Below are positions 8,595 to 16,398 of a DNA stretch of 64,000 nucleotides, in pieces. The position numbers and the translations under genes were made by a program. The stretch covers positions 62,001 through 126,000 of the forward strand of contig LMAJ01000022.1 in NCBI GenBank assembly GCA_001507425.1. The letters run 5' to 3'. Each line of letters opens with the position of its first letter. Within the stretch, counting starts at the first letter, position 1. The notes below the pieces were generated by a model. It did no database searches. It was not told where the DNA came from and worked only from the letters and a program-made list of their open reading frames with translations. The stretch comes from Flavobacteriaceae bacterium CRH. GTDB taxonomy: Bacteria; Bacteroidota; Bacteroidia; Flavobacteriales; Flavobacteriaceae.

Positions 8595-8999
8595 CTATTT
8601 AGCTTCTACATAACTTTTAAAATTATCTAAGATTGCCTGCCATCCACCGCGCTGCATTTCTTCTGGATTTTGTGTTTCAGGATCAAAGCTTTCTATAACT
8701 TCTACTCCGTTTGGTGTTTCTTTAAAAGTGATTTCAACTTTTCTTCCGTCTTCAATTACATATTCAATTGCTTTGTTTATTTCGACCAGAGTATATTCGC
8801 CTCCAAAATCAAAGCTCATACTGCCATCTTTTGCTGCCATAGTCGATTTGAATTTTCCGCCTTCTCTCAAATCGTTTTCTGCATAAGGCGTATGCCAATC
8901 CGGAGAAGCAAAACTCCATTTTGTGATGTGTTCCGGCAATGTCCAGAATTCCCAAACTTTATCTATTGATGCGTTAATTGTGTTTTGTACTGTGATCAT
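8595..8999 (-). CDS. AHSA1-type SRPBCC protein A
   Basis: A 134-residue activator-of-Hsp90-homologue-type START-like protein. It opens MITVQNTINASIDKVWEFW and has SPDWHTPYAENDLREGGKF, a strong signature of the Bacteroidota AHSA1 branch, with FDFGGEYTLVEINKAIEYV after it. The neighbour at 9032 is a clear paralogue with the same opening and WHTPYVENDL motif, so the pair arose by tandem duplication. Cytosolic; the ligand is unknown. It lies 32 bases after that neighbour on the same strand. Confidence 0.83.
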   Translation of the reverse strand: MITVQNTINASIDKVWEFWTLPEHITKWSFASPDWHTPYAENDLREGGKFKSTMAAKDGSMSFDFGGEYTLVEINKAIEYVIEDGRKVEITFKETPNGVEVIESFDPETQNPEEMQRGGWQAILDNFKSYVEAK

Positions 9000-9031
9000 T
9001 ATCTGTTTTGTTTTGTAATTTATAAATTGAC

Positions 9032-9442
9032 TTATTCTTTAAAATTTTCGACATATTCCTTAAAATTCTGAATGATAGCAGTACAAAATTGTTCTTCCAA
9101 ATCGGCTGAGTTTTTTGTTGTCGGTTCAAATGTTTCTGTAATTTTCACCTCTGTACCCTCGCTTTCAAAACGAACATTCGCAGTTCTGTTATCGAAAAGT
9201 TTATATTCTATTAATGAAAATTTTTGGATGTTAGTATATATTCCTTCAAAATCAAATCCTTCGCTTCCATCTTTGAGAGCCATTGTAAATTTAAATTTAC
9301 TTCCTACTGTCAAATCATTTTCTACATAAGGCGTATGCCAATCTTGAGAAGCGTTATTCCACTTTTTAATGTGTTCAGGCAATGTCCACAGCTCCCAAAC
9401 TTTTTCTATCGGAGCATTTATTGTATTTTGAACTTTTATCAT
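9032..9442 (-). CDS. AHSA1-type SRPBCC protein B
   Basis: A 136-residue paralogue of the preceding entry, beginning MIKVQNTINAPIEKVWELW, with SQDWHTPYVENDLTVGSKF and a C-terminal helix IIQNFKEYVE. The second half has diverged much more than the first half, which suggests the ligand pocket has changed while the fold is kept. It starts 12 bases after the stop of the VOC protein B gene. Function is unknown beyond a small-molecule binding fold. Confidence 0.82.
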   Translation of the reverse strand: MIKVQNTINAPIEKVWELWTLPEHIKKWNNASQDWHTPYVENDLTVGSKFKFTMALKDGSEGFDFEGIYTNIQKFSLIEYKLFDNRTANVRFESEGTEVKITETFEPTTKNSADLEEQFCTAIIQNFKEYVENFKE

Positions 9443-9454
9443 ACTTCTTGATTA

Positions 9455-9865
9455 TTACATTTTATCCGGTATCTGATCCTCATCTATAAAAGAAAATTCC
9501 CAATGATGTCCATCTAAATCAAAAAAAGATCTATAATACATCCATCCGTAATCTTTGGCTTCAAGATATTCTGTAGCGCCTGCTTTTAAAGCATTTTCAA
9601 TAATTTCATTTACCTTTTCGCGGCTTTCTGTTTGTACAGAAATAATTACTTCATTGGTTGTGTTTGTATTGCAAATTTCTTTATGTGTAAAAGTTTGAAA
9701 AAACTCTTCGCTTAGCAACATTGCATTACTATTTTTACCGATAATCAAACAAGTTCCCTTGTCGTTTGTAAATTGTGGATTGAATGAAAAACCTAATTGG
9801 GTAAAAAATGATATTGCACGATTTAAATCTTTTACAGGAAGATTCAAAAATATTTTTGTTTCCAT
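9455..9865 (-). CDS. VOC family (glyoxalase-like) protein B
   Basis: A 136-residue VOC protein starting METKIFLNLPVKDLNRAISF, a paralogue of the protein at 8097-8507. It ends YGWMYYRSFFDLDGHHWEFSFID, the common C-terminal metal-ligand strand of the family. It is the first gene of the minus-strand array and is divergent from the GlxA-type regulator at 9996, with 130 bases between. That regulator is therefore a plausible controller. No substrate can be named. Confidence 0.82.
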   Translation of the reverse strand: METKIFLNLPVKDLNRAISFFTQLGFSFNPQFTNDKGTCLIIGKNSNAMLLSEEFFQTFTHKEICNTNTTNEVIISVQTESREKVNEIIENALKAGATEYLEAKDYGWMYYRSFFDLDGHHWEFSFIDEDQIPDKM

Positions 9866-9995
9866 GACTATATAAAATTACAAATTCTTAAAACAAATTT
9901 AAAATTTTACAACAAGACTAAAACTACATTAAAAGTCAACTTTAGGGTCATTTAAGACAAAATTTATATCTTCGTGATACTGTAAATCAAAAATC

Positions 9996-10961
9996 ATGAG
10001 CAAAAAAGTAGGTTTAATTGTTCCGCACGATTATAAATTATTAAGTATAGCCGCGATTTTAGAAGTTTTTGAAACTGCTAATAAATTAAGTAACGAAGCT
10101 GAAAAACCTTTTGATATAATGCTATTTCAATCGGCTGAGCAAATCAGCGAAAAGCATTTATTTGGCTATGAAGTTAAATCCATCGAAACTTCAAACGAAA
10201 ATTTAGACCTGATTTTGATTCCTGCTTTTACAACGGATAATATGAGTGAAATGATTGCAAAAAACCGCCATTTTATTCCGTGGCTACAAAAGCAACATAA
10301 AATTGGGGCTGAATTGGCGAGTTTTTGTACAGGTGCTTTTTTATTTGCCGCATCTGGTTTGCTTAACGAAAAATTAGCAACAACTCATGTCGACGCTTGC
10401 AGTGCTTTTACAAAAGCTTTTCCATTAGTAAAATTAAAATCAGAAGAAACCTTAACTGCTGATGGCAGTTTATATACAAGCGGAGGCTCGACCTCAACAT
10501 TTCATCTTTTAATTTTATTGGTTCAAAAATATTGCGGAAATGAAATTGCCGTACAAATCGCCAAGATATTTTCTATTGATTTAAACCGATACAAACAAAG
10601 CTATTTCAGCACTTTCAGGCCAAATCATTTACATAATGACAGTTTGGTTGCGATGTTGCAGCAAAAAATTGAAAGTCAATATCATAAAATTGAAAAGCTG
10701 AAAGAAATCACCAAAGATATTCCAACCAGCGCGCGCAACATGACACGAAGATTTAAGCAGGTAACGGGAATTCCGCCAATTGAATATTTGCAAAATATAA
10801 GAGTTGAAAGCTCTAAAAAATACCTGGAACAAACGCAACTTTCGATTTCTGAAATTATAGAAAAAACGGGATATAACGATCCGAAAGCTTTTAGAAAAGT
10901 ATTTTATAAAATGGTTGGTATGAAACCTATTGAATATCGGGAAAAATTTAGGGTTCAGTAA
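9996..10961 (+). CDS. GlxA-type AraC family transcriptional regulator
   Basis: A 321-residue regulator with an N-terminal DJ-1/PfpI (GATase1-like) domain at about residues 1-190 and a C-terminal AraC/XylS helix-turn-helix domain at about 215-320. The nucleophile-elbow stretch SFCTGAFLFAASGLL carries the cysteine expected in the DJ-1 fold. The HTH part has RNMTRRFKQVTGIPPIEYLQ and SISEIIEKTGYNDPKAFRKVFYKMVGMKPIEYRE, both helix-turn-helix units. It probably senses a small molecule through the DJ-1 domain. It is divergently placed from the VOC/SRPBCC array, which makes that array its likely target; this is inference. Confidence 0.88.
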   Translation: MSKKVGLIVPHDYKLLSIAAILEVFETANKLSNEAEKPFDIMLFQSAEQISEKHLFGYEVKSIETSNENLDLILIPAFTTDNMSEMIAKNRHFIPWLQKQHKIGAELASFCTGAFLFAASGLLNEKLATTHVDACSAFTKAFPLVKLKSEETLTADGSLYTSGGSTSTFHLLILLVQKYCGNEIAVQIAKIFSIDLNRYKQSYFSTFRPNHLHNDSLVAMLQQKIESQYHKIEKLKEITKDIPTSARNMTRRFKQVTGIPPIEYLQNIRVESSKKYLEQTQLSISEIIEKTGYNDPKAFRKVFYKMVGMKPIEYREKFRVQ

Positions 10962-10974
10962 TTTTTAGGAGCAG

Positions 10975-11075
10975 AAATTTCATTTTCACAAGAACCTCCA
11001 GTCCTGCTCTACACTATATCTTTTGCTGTGAACCCCACAGCAAAAGGATGCCGTTTCGATCAGGGCTATGCAAGA
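10975..11075 (-). ncRNA. Conserved structured 3'-UTR element, copy 2
   Basis: On the minus strand it reads ATAGCCCTGATCGAAACGG, then CATCC, a ten-pair hairpin TTTTGCTGTG-GGGTT-CACAGCAAAA (11021-11045), GATATAG, and GCAGGACTGGAGG. Loop and flanks match copy 1 at 5549-5632 while four of ten stem pairs differ with pairing kept. It follows the L,D-transpeptidase gene in the same orientation, starting about 30 bases after its stop. Confidence 0.6.
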
Positions 11076-11102
11076 AATTTTATTTTCTCAGGAATAAATT
11101 TC

Positions 11103-11708
11103 TTATGACTTAATAATCCACATTAAAACTTTTTTATTTGTTTTCAAAAGTTTGTCGATTTCTTTCATATTTTCATTAGAAACGGCTGGACATCCCCAAC
11201 CTTCGGGAGTTCCTTCCGGATAAACTTCAGTACTGGGAATTGCATCCCAGGAATGTAAAACTATCGCCCGGTTTCTCGCATTTGAGTTCGATTTATCTTT
11301 TCCCTGTAATATATAATTTACTTTAATCCCCCATTGGCTTACGCCTCGATCTAAAATAACAAACTTGCCTGTCGAAGAACAATGTGAATCAATTTCGTTA
11401 CTTATTGGTGCGTTATCTTTGGATGACGTTGCACCCCATCTATTATCACCGCAACCATGACTTACCATAAAGGAGTTTAAAACTTCACTTTTCTTAAAAT
11501 CATAAATAAAAAATCTTTTTAAACCGGAATGCAATCCTAAATCTATCAAAATAAATTTACTCTGATTCAGATTATTTCTTTTACAATATTGCTGTGCTTC
11601 TTTGTAATAACTGCTGTAGTTGATTTCTTTAATTTCACTGCGAAGTTTCTCTTTTTTATTAAAAGAGAATAACAACAGCATAATTGCGATGTACAATATT
11701 TTTTTCAT
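11103..11708 (-). CDS. Murein L,D-transpeptidase catalytic domain family protein
   Basis: A 201-residue exported protein. An N-terminal hydrophobic segment (MKKILYIAIMLLLFSF) acts as signal or anchor. The rest matches the YkuD_2-type (L,D-transpeptidase-like) family: ILIDLGLHSGLKRFFIYD, then VSHGCGD, the His motif RAIVLHSWDAIP, and GWGCPAVSN carrying the presumed catalytic Cys. The role would be peptidoglycan cross-linking or trimming in the periplasm. It is followed by the structured 3' element copy 2, and upstream lies the remnant of a clpX tail. Family assignment is firm; enzyme activity is inferred from the Cys and His motifs. Confidence 0.85.
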   Translation of the reverse strand: MKKILYIAIMLLLFSFNKKEKLRSEIKEINYSSYYKEAQQYCKRNNLNQSKFILIDLGLHSGLKRFFIYDFKKSEVLNSFMVSHGCGDNRWGATSSKDNAPISNEIDSHCSSTGKFVILDRGVSQWGIKVNYILQGKDKSNSNARNRAIVLHSWDAIPSTEVYPEGTPEGWGCPAVSNENMKEIDKLLKTNKKVLMWIIKS

Positions 11709-11757
11709 GCTGCCAATTTACATAAAAATGGAAATGAAAACAATTTCAAAAAAGACA

Positions 11758-11790
11758 TAAAAAAAACCTGTTCAAATAAATGAACAGGTT
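11758..11790 (-). terminator. Duplicated clpX terminator serving the lipoprotein gene
   Basis: Identical stem to the clpX terminator, followed on the minus strand by a T run. It lies 95 bases after the stop of the lipoprotein gene. Confidence 0.8.
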
Positions 11791-11868
11791 AAATATTAAT
11801 CTTTATCAAAACTTTGACAAAGTTATATCAATATCTTAAGAAGCAATTTCCATACGTTCCGATAAATT
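11758..11868 (-). pseudogene. Remnant of a clpX 3' end with its terminator
   Basis: Positions 11836-11856 read on the minus strand encode Arg-Met-Glu-Ile-Ala-Ser-stop, the exact ClpX C-terminus at 12717-12737. Upstream the frame breaks with stops after about ten codons. Downstream, AAAGTTATATC and the terminator stem AACCTGTTCA-AATAAA-TGAACAGGTT (11765-11790) also recur at the intact clpX. The copy lies about 880-890 bases from the original and differs by scattered changes and an 11-base length difference. Confidence 0.8.
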
Positions 11869-11884
11869 TCATCAAATTAAAAAG

Positions 11885-12475
11885 CTACAAACATCCACTA
11901 CAACTGTAATCTCCTATTTTTTCAACTAGTATCCATTTATTCCCTTCTCTTTTCATTACAACAACAATTTGAGGGTTACCACTAAACAAGTAATCGTCAA
12001 TATGATAAAAGAACATAACATATCTTTTGTTATAATAATATATAGGTTCAGATAAAACAACTACATTTTCGACATCTTTTAAATCTGGATATTTTTTAGA
12101 AAAAGTATACGTAAAAAGTTGTTCTCTTTTTCCTTCTACAAATCTATATTTGGGAAAATCTTCATTTTTCCAATATTTTTTAATAGTATCATTAGCATAT
12201 TTTAAATATAATTTTCTCCAATGCTTTTCATTAAACAATTCACTTGTATAATCCGTTTTATTTGGATATACCTTATGTTTAGATCCTTCTCCTCTATTAA
12301 AAATCCTTAAAGTCTGATTATTACTTTCCTTTACCCTTAAAATATAGTTTTTCTTACTAGAAACATTTTCTAATTCTAAAAAAGTATTTACCGGCTCATA
12401 GCTTTTAAGATATGGAGAAGCACAAGACAGAAAAAAAAACAAAAAAAGTATAAGTATTATTTTTCCGTAGCACAT
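11885..12475 (-). CDS. Hypothetical lipoprotein
   Basis: A 196-residue protein if started at the Met at 12475, giving a short signal MCYGKIILILFLFFFLSCA with a lipobox at Cys20. An earlier in-frame Met at 12550 would add 25 residues including a second hydrophobic stretch. I do not recognise the family. The mature part is Lys/Tyr-rich and ends VEKIGDYSCSGCL with a CxxC pair. It contains a PQIVVVMKREGNKWILVEKIGDYS stretch like nutrient or stress lipoproteins that report a computed value, but no function is supported. It is markedly AT-rich compared with clpX and lies between the two copies of the clpX tail, which suggests recent acquisition. Confidence 0.7.
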   Translation of the reverse strand: MCYGKIILILFLFFFLSCASPYLKSYEPVNTFLELENVSSKKNYILRVKESNNQTLRIFNRGEGSKHKVYPNKTDYTSELFNEKHWRKLYLKYANDTIKKYWKNEDFPKYRFVEGKREQLFTYTFSKKYPDLKDVENVVVLSEPIYYYNKRYVMFFYHIDDYLFSGNPQIVVVMKREGNKWILVEKIGDYSCSGCL

Positions 12476-12574
12476 GAGTTTAGAAAAAACGTTTAAAAAA
12501 AAACTTATAAATACTAGAGTAGTAAAAGATTTGTTCATGGCTTTAAACATTCACACATTGTAAGTTTTTGATCA

Positions 12575-12582
12575 CAAATATA
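12575..12582 (-). promoter_or_regulatory. -7 element upstream of the lipoprotein gene
   Basis: TATATTTG on the minus strand fits TAnnTTTG. No TTG lies at the expected distance, so support is partial. Transcription would start near 12568. Confidence 0.35.
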
Positions 12583-12650
12583 ACTAATATTTTACGCTAT
12601 ACTAATGTATAAACTTGTCATTTGAATCTTAGTAATATTTTTTTTATTTC

Positions 12651-12682
12651 AAAAAAAACCTGTTCAAATAAATGAACAGGTT
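12651..12682 (-). terminator. Terminator of clpX
   Basis: Perfect ten-pair stem AACCTGTTCA with its complement (12657-12682), followed on the minus strand by eight T. The same hairpin recurs at 11758-11790. Confidence 0.88.
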
Positions 12683-12716
12683 TAAAGGTGAACTTTGAGA
12701 AAGTTATATCTATATC

Positions 12717-13949
12717 TTAAGAAGCAATTTCCATACGCTTCAATAAGTTTTTACTTAAAGTATGTTCTGCATAATCTTTGTCGATTGTTAGAACTTTATC
12801 GTCTGAACTTGGTAATTCATACATAGCGTCTGTTAAAATTGCTTCGCATAACGAACGCAATCCACGAGCTCCAAGTTTGTATTCTAAAGCTTTATCAACA
12901 ATAAAATCTAATGCTTCATCACTAATACTAAATTCAACATCGTCCATCAAAAATAATTTTTGATATTGTTTGATTAACGCATTTTTAGGTTGAGTCAAAA
13001 TGGCACGTAATGTTTCTCTATCAAGAGGGTCCATGTGTGTTAAGACTGGTAAACGACCAATGATTTCAGGAATTAATCCAAAATCTTTAATGTCTTTTGG
13101 AATTATGTATTGTAATAAATTGTCTTTGTCGATATTATCTACATTTTTAGATGTTGAATACCCAACTGCCTGACGGTTCAAACGCTTAGAAATAATACGT
13201 TCTACTCCATCAAAAGCTCCACCTGCAATAAACAAGATGTTCTGTGTATTTACCTCAACAAATTTCTGATCAGGATGTTTACGTCCACCTTTTGGCGGTA
13301 CGTTTACAACTGTTCCTTCTAACAATTTCAATAATGCTTGTTGTACTCCTTCACCAGAAACGTCACGTGTTATTGATGGATTATCACTCTTACGGGCAAT
13401 TTTATCAATTTCATCAATAAATACGATTCCTCTTTCTGCTTTGGTTACATCATAATCAGCGGCTTGCAGTAAACGTGTTAAAATACTTTCAACATCTTCA
13501 CCAACATAACCTGCTTCTGTAAGTACAGTTGCATCTACAATAGCCAAAGGAACGTCTAACATTTTAGCAATAGTTTTTGCTACCAATGTTTTTCCGGTTC
13601 CGGTTTGACCAACCATGATGATGTTACTTTTTTCAATTTCTACTTCGTCGTCTAATTGCTGCTGCATTAAACGTTTGTAGTGATTGTAAACCGCAACCGA
13701 CATTACTTTCTTTGTCTGATCCTGACCAATAACATATTGATCTAAGAAAGCTCTGATTTCTTTTGGTTTCTTTAAAATTAAATCACCTACAAGTTTTGAA
13801 CTTCCACTTGATTTTAATTCTTCTAATACAATTCCGTGCGCTTGTTCAATACACTTATCACAAATATGTGCATTAATACCTGCAATCAATAAATTGGTTT
13901 CTGGCTTTTTCCTTCCACAAAACGAACATTCTAATACTACTTTAGCCAT
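12717..13949 (-). CDS. clpX: ATP-dependent Clp protease ATP-binding subunit ClpX
   Basis: A 410-residue AAA+ unfoldase that feeds substrates to ClpP. The N-terminal zinc-binding domain has Cys8, Cys11, Cys30 and Cys33. Walker A is GQTGTGKT at residues 114-121, Walker B is IVFIDEIDK, and pore and sensor regions follow (AGYVGEDVE; GARGLRSL near residue 370). Length matches the family. It lies 163 bases after clpP on the same strand, with two inverted repeats between, so it may have its own promoter. Its last codons and terminator are duplicated about 0.9 kb downstream. Confidence 0.98.
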   Translation of the reverse strand: MAKVVLECSFCGRKKPETNLLIAGINAHICDKCIEQAHGIVLEELKSSGSSKLVGDLILKKPKEIRAFLDQYVIGQDQTKKVMSVAVYNHYKRLMQQQLDDEVEIEKSNIIMVGQTGTGKTLVAKTIAKMLDVPLAIVDATVLTEAGYVGEDVESILTRLLQAADYDVTKAERGIVFIDEIDKIARKSDNPSITRDVSGEGVQQALLKLLEGTVVNVPPKGGRKHPDQKFVEVNTQNILFIAGGAFDGVERIISKRLNRQAVGYSTSKNVDNIDKDNLLQYIIPKDIKDFGLIPEIIGRLPVLTHMDPLDRETLRAILTQPKNALIKQYQKLFLMDDVEFSISDEALDFIVDKALEYKLGARGLRSLCEAILTDAMYELPSSDDKVLTIDKDYAEHTLSKNLLKRMEIAS

Positions 13950-13970
13950 TCTTTTTTAGTTACTAAGCTG

Positions 13971-13978
13971 CAAAGTTA
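13971..13978 (-). promoter_or_regulatory. -7 element upstream of clpX
   Basis: TAACTTTG on the minus strand fits TAnnTTTG, 22 bases before the clpX ATG. It lies at one edge of an inverted repeat. No TTG is seen at the expected spacing. Confidence 0.4.
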
Positions 13979-14026
13979 CTAAGTTTCTGAGATTTATCAC
14001 TAAAACCTCATAAACTTAGTAACTTT
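13972..14026. repeat. Inverted repeat between clpX and clpP (1)
   Basis: Arms of 20 bases, 13972-13991 and 14007-14026, pair with one mismatch. Each is made of AAGTTACTAAG-type words. Confidence 0.7.
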
Positions 14027-14040
14027 TAACTTTATTTTTT

Positions 14041-14106
14041 GTTTCAAGTTTCAAATGTTTCAGGTTTAAAGTTAAGGATAGCAACTTGAAACCTGAAACC
14101 TGAAAC
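14041..14106. repeat. Inverted repeat between clpX and clpP (2)
   Basis: The left arm (14041-14073) iterates GTTTCA words. The right arm (14083-14106) iterates CCTGAAA. The arms pair over about 20 bases with one insertion. Related words recur in the clpP-tig gap. Confidence 0.7.
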
Positions 14107-14112
14107 TACTTT

Positions 14113-14787
14113 TTAACCTCTTCTTAAAACTTCATCAATCATTCCGTATTCCTTAGCTTCGTCAGCTTTCATCCAGTAATCACGTTCACTGTCTTTGTGT
14201 ACTCTTTCAAAAGATTGTCCTGAATGTTGAGAAATAATGTTATATAATTCATCTTTCAGTTTCAACATTTCTCGTAAGTTGATTTCCATGTCAGTTGCAA
14301 CTCCTTGCGCTCCTCCAGATGGCTGGTGAATCATAACTCTTGAATGTGGCAAAGCCGAACGTTTTCCTGCCGCTCCTGCACATAATAATACAGCACCCAT
14401 TGAGGCTGCCATACCTGTACAAATTGTTGCTACATCTGGTTTGATGTATTGCATTGTATCATAAATTCCTAATCCTGCGTAAACGCTTCCTCCAGGAGAA
14501 TTTAGATAAATTTGAATATCTTTTGTTGCATCAGCACTTTCTAAAAATAATAACTGAGCCTGAACGATATTTGCGATTTGATCGTCGATACCTGTTCCTA
14601 AAAAGATAATTCTGTCCATCATTAATCTTGAAAACACGTCTAATTGAGAAATATTCAACTGGCGCTCTTCAATAATGTATGGAGTCATGTTTGTTGGGTT
14701 CATTGCTGCTACGATTTTGTCGTAGTACATTGCGTTTACTCCCTGGTGCTTTGTAGCAAATTTTTTAAATTCTTTACCGTAGTTCAT
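14113..14787 (-). CDS. clpP: ATP-dependent Clp protease proteolytic subunit ClpP
   Basis: A 224-residue serine peptidase that forms the double-ring chamber used with ClpX. The catalytic serine lies in GMAASMGAVLL, the histidine in SRVMIHQPSGG, and YLNSPGGSVYAGLGIYD forms the substrate-binding strand. The N-terminus is about 25 residues longer than the minimal mature form, consistent with a processed propeptide. It lies between tig and clpX on the same strand, the usual tig-clpP-clpX order. Confidence 0.98.
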   Translation of the reverse strand: MNYGKEFKKFATKHQGVNAMYYDKIVAAMNPTNMTPYIIEERQLNISQLDVFSRLMMDRIIFLGTGIDDQIANIVQAQLLFLESADATKDIQIYLNSPGGSVYAGLGIYDTMQYIKPDVATICTGMAASMGAVLLCAGAAGKRSALPHSRVMIHQPSGGAQGVATDMEINLREMLKLKDELYNIISQHSGQSFERVHKDSERDYWMKADEAKEYGMIDEVLRRG

Positions 14788-14892
14788 ATTTAAGTGTTCT
14801 AAGTTTTACGTAATATCTTTATATTCTTCCATCAAAGGTTATACCTCTTTCTAAAGGATGTCAATTTGTCTTAGTTTTTTGGTTCAGGTTTA

Positions 14893-14958
14893 TTTTGTTT
14901 CAAGTTTGAGGTTACTCCTCTTTGAGAATTGAACTTGAAACCTGAAACTTGAAACAAA
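14893..14958. repeat. Inverted repeat between clpP and tig
   Basis: The left arm carries TTTTGTTTCAAGTTT and the right arm AAACTTGAAACAAAA. Inner parts repeat CTTGAAACCTGAAA. It uses the same words as the element at 14041-14106. Confidence 0.7.
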
Positions 14959-14992
14959 AAATAAGCGTCAAGAAAAAAAATCTCCTGACGCT
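14957..14992 (-). terminator. Terminator of tig
   Basis: Stem AGCGTCA/TGACGCT (14964-14992) with a T-rich loop, followed on the minus strand by TATTTTTT. It lies 24 bases after the tig stop. Confidence 0.75.
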
Positions 14993-15015
14993 CAAATATA
15001 ATTAATTTTTAGAAA

Positions 15016-16338
15016 TTATTCTCCGTAAGAAGCGGCAATAAATTCTTCGTAAGTTACTTCTTTTGTTGTTGGATTTGCTTTTTCTTTAAACACTTCTAAC
15101 AATTTTTCAGCTACAACTTGCTCAGAAAGTCTTTTTACTTCTTCCTGGTTAGATAAAACTCTAGCCACGATTCCTTGTACTTCTTCGTCAGTTGGATTTG
15201 TTTGTCCAAATTGAGCCATTTGTTGTCTGATTGATTTTGATGTAAAACCTTTCAAATCTTCAAATGTAATTTGGATATTGCTTTGAGCCATTGCTTTTCC
15301 TTCAATCAATTGAAAACGTAAACCTTTTTCAGATCTTGCGTATTCAACTTCAGCTTCTTCTGCAGAAAGTTTTTTCTCTCCAACAGTTTGCAACCATTTT
15401 TTAAGGAATTCAGCTGGCAAATCAAATTTTGTATTTTCGATAAGGAAATCCTGAACGTCTAATAATAATTTTTGATCTGCTTGTTGCGCGAATTGAGCTT
15501 CAGCATCTTCTTTAATTTTAGATTTCAAATCTTCTAGAGAAGCTACTTTTCCTTCACCAAAAAGTTTATCAAATAAATCCTGGTTCAATTCTGCCAATTC
15601 TGCTCCATTGATAGAGTCGATAGTAAAGTTTATTTCAACATCTAAACCGTGAACGTCATCATGAGCTACTTTTAAGTAATCCATTAATTGGTGATCATCT
15701 TCGAATAAACCTTTTGTGCTTACTGTAACCACATCTCCAACTTTTTTACCGATGAATTTATCTCCGGCTTTTTTATTGAAAGCAGATACAGAAATTGTAG
15801 TTGTATTTTCAATTCCTTTTTCTTCATTTGAAAAAGTCCCTGTCAAATCAGAATCTGCAGATACAACTTCTTGCGGTACTGGCTTTCCAAATTGTTTTTG
15901 GATACGTTCTACTTGTCCGTCGATTAATTTATCATCAGCAGTAACGATATATTTTACGATATTGTTTTTAGCTTCTAAATCAATTTCGAAGTTTGGCACT
16001 AAACCAATTTCGTATTCAAAAGTTAGTTCTTCAGCATCCCAATCAAAGTTTTCGTTTTCTTTAGCAAGAGGAGTTCCTAAAAGATTTAATCTTTCAGACT
16101 GAACAAAACGCTCTAAAGCCAAATCAACTACTTTCTTAACTTCTTCCTGCTTGATCGCTTTTCCGTATTGTTTTTCAACAAGGTCTTTAGGTACTTGACC
16201 TTTTCTAAAACCTTTTACAGTAGCCAATGGCATTTTTTCGTTTATTCTTTTTGCTACCTGACCTTTATAATCCATGTGAACAACTGTCATTACAATAGTT
16301 TCATTCACAGCGTCTTTTGCTATTCTTTTAATATCCAT
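15016..16338 (-). CDS. tig: Trigger factor, ribosome-associated chaperone
   Basis: A 440-residue trigger factor that binds nascent chains at the ribosome exit and has peptidyl-prolyl isomerase activity in many species. The N-terminal ribosome-binding signature is in Bacteroidota form: TVKGFRKGQVPKDLVEKQYG at about residues 40-59. A central PPIase-like region follows (FIGKKVGDVVTVSTKGLF). A long helical C-terminal domain holds NLLGTPLAKENE earlier and LIEGKAMAQSNIQIT later. Length fits. It opens the tig-clpP-clpX block and has a credible promoter upstream. Confidence 0.95.
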   Translation of the reverse strand: MDIKRIAKDAVNETIVMTVVHMDYKGQVAKRINEKMPLATVKGFRKGQVPKDLVEKQYGKAIKQEEVKKVVDLALERFVQSERLNLLGTPLAKENENFDWDAEELTFEYEIGLVPNFEIDLEAKNNIVKYIVTADDKLIDGQVERIQKQFGKPVPQEVVSADSDLTGTFSNEEKGIENTTTISVSAFNKKAGDKFIGKKVGDVVTVSTKGLFEDDHQLMDYLKVAHDDVHGLDVEINFTIDSINGAELAELNQDLFDKLFGEGKVASLEDLKSKIKEDAEAQFAQQADQKLLLDVQDFLIENTKFDLPAEFLKKWLQTVGEKKLSAEEAEVEYARSEKGLRFQLIEGKAMAQSNIQITFEDLKGFTSKSIRQQMAQFGQTNPTDEEVQGIVARVLSNQEEVKRLSEQVVAEKLLEVFKEKANPTTKEVTYEEFIAASYGE

Positions 16339-16365
16339 CTTCTTCTTTAATTTACGTAATAAAAT

Positions 16366-16398
16366 TGGGTTGCAAAATTATAAAATTTTTGCAACCCA
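16366..16398. repeat. 12-bp inverted repeat over the tig promoter
   Basis: TGGGTTGCAAAA (16366-16377) and its exact complement (16387-16398) flank a nine-base AT core that holds the -7 element. It could be an operator or a weak terminator for the upstream gene. Confidence 0.55.

Noticed and set aside
11758..12740. Insertion sequence or composite transposon around the lipoprotein gene
   Set aside because: The flanking repeats are direct copies of a clpX end with a terminator; no transposase, terminal inverted repeats or target-site duplication is visible.
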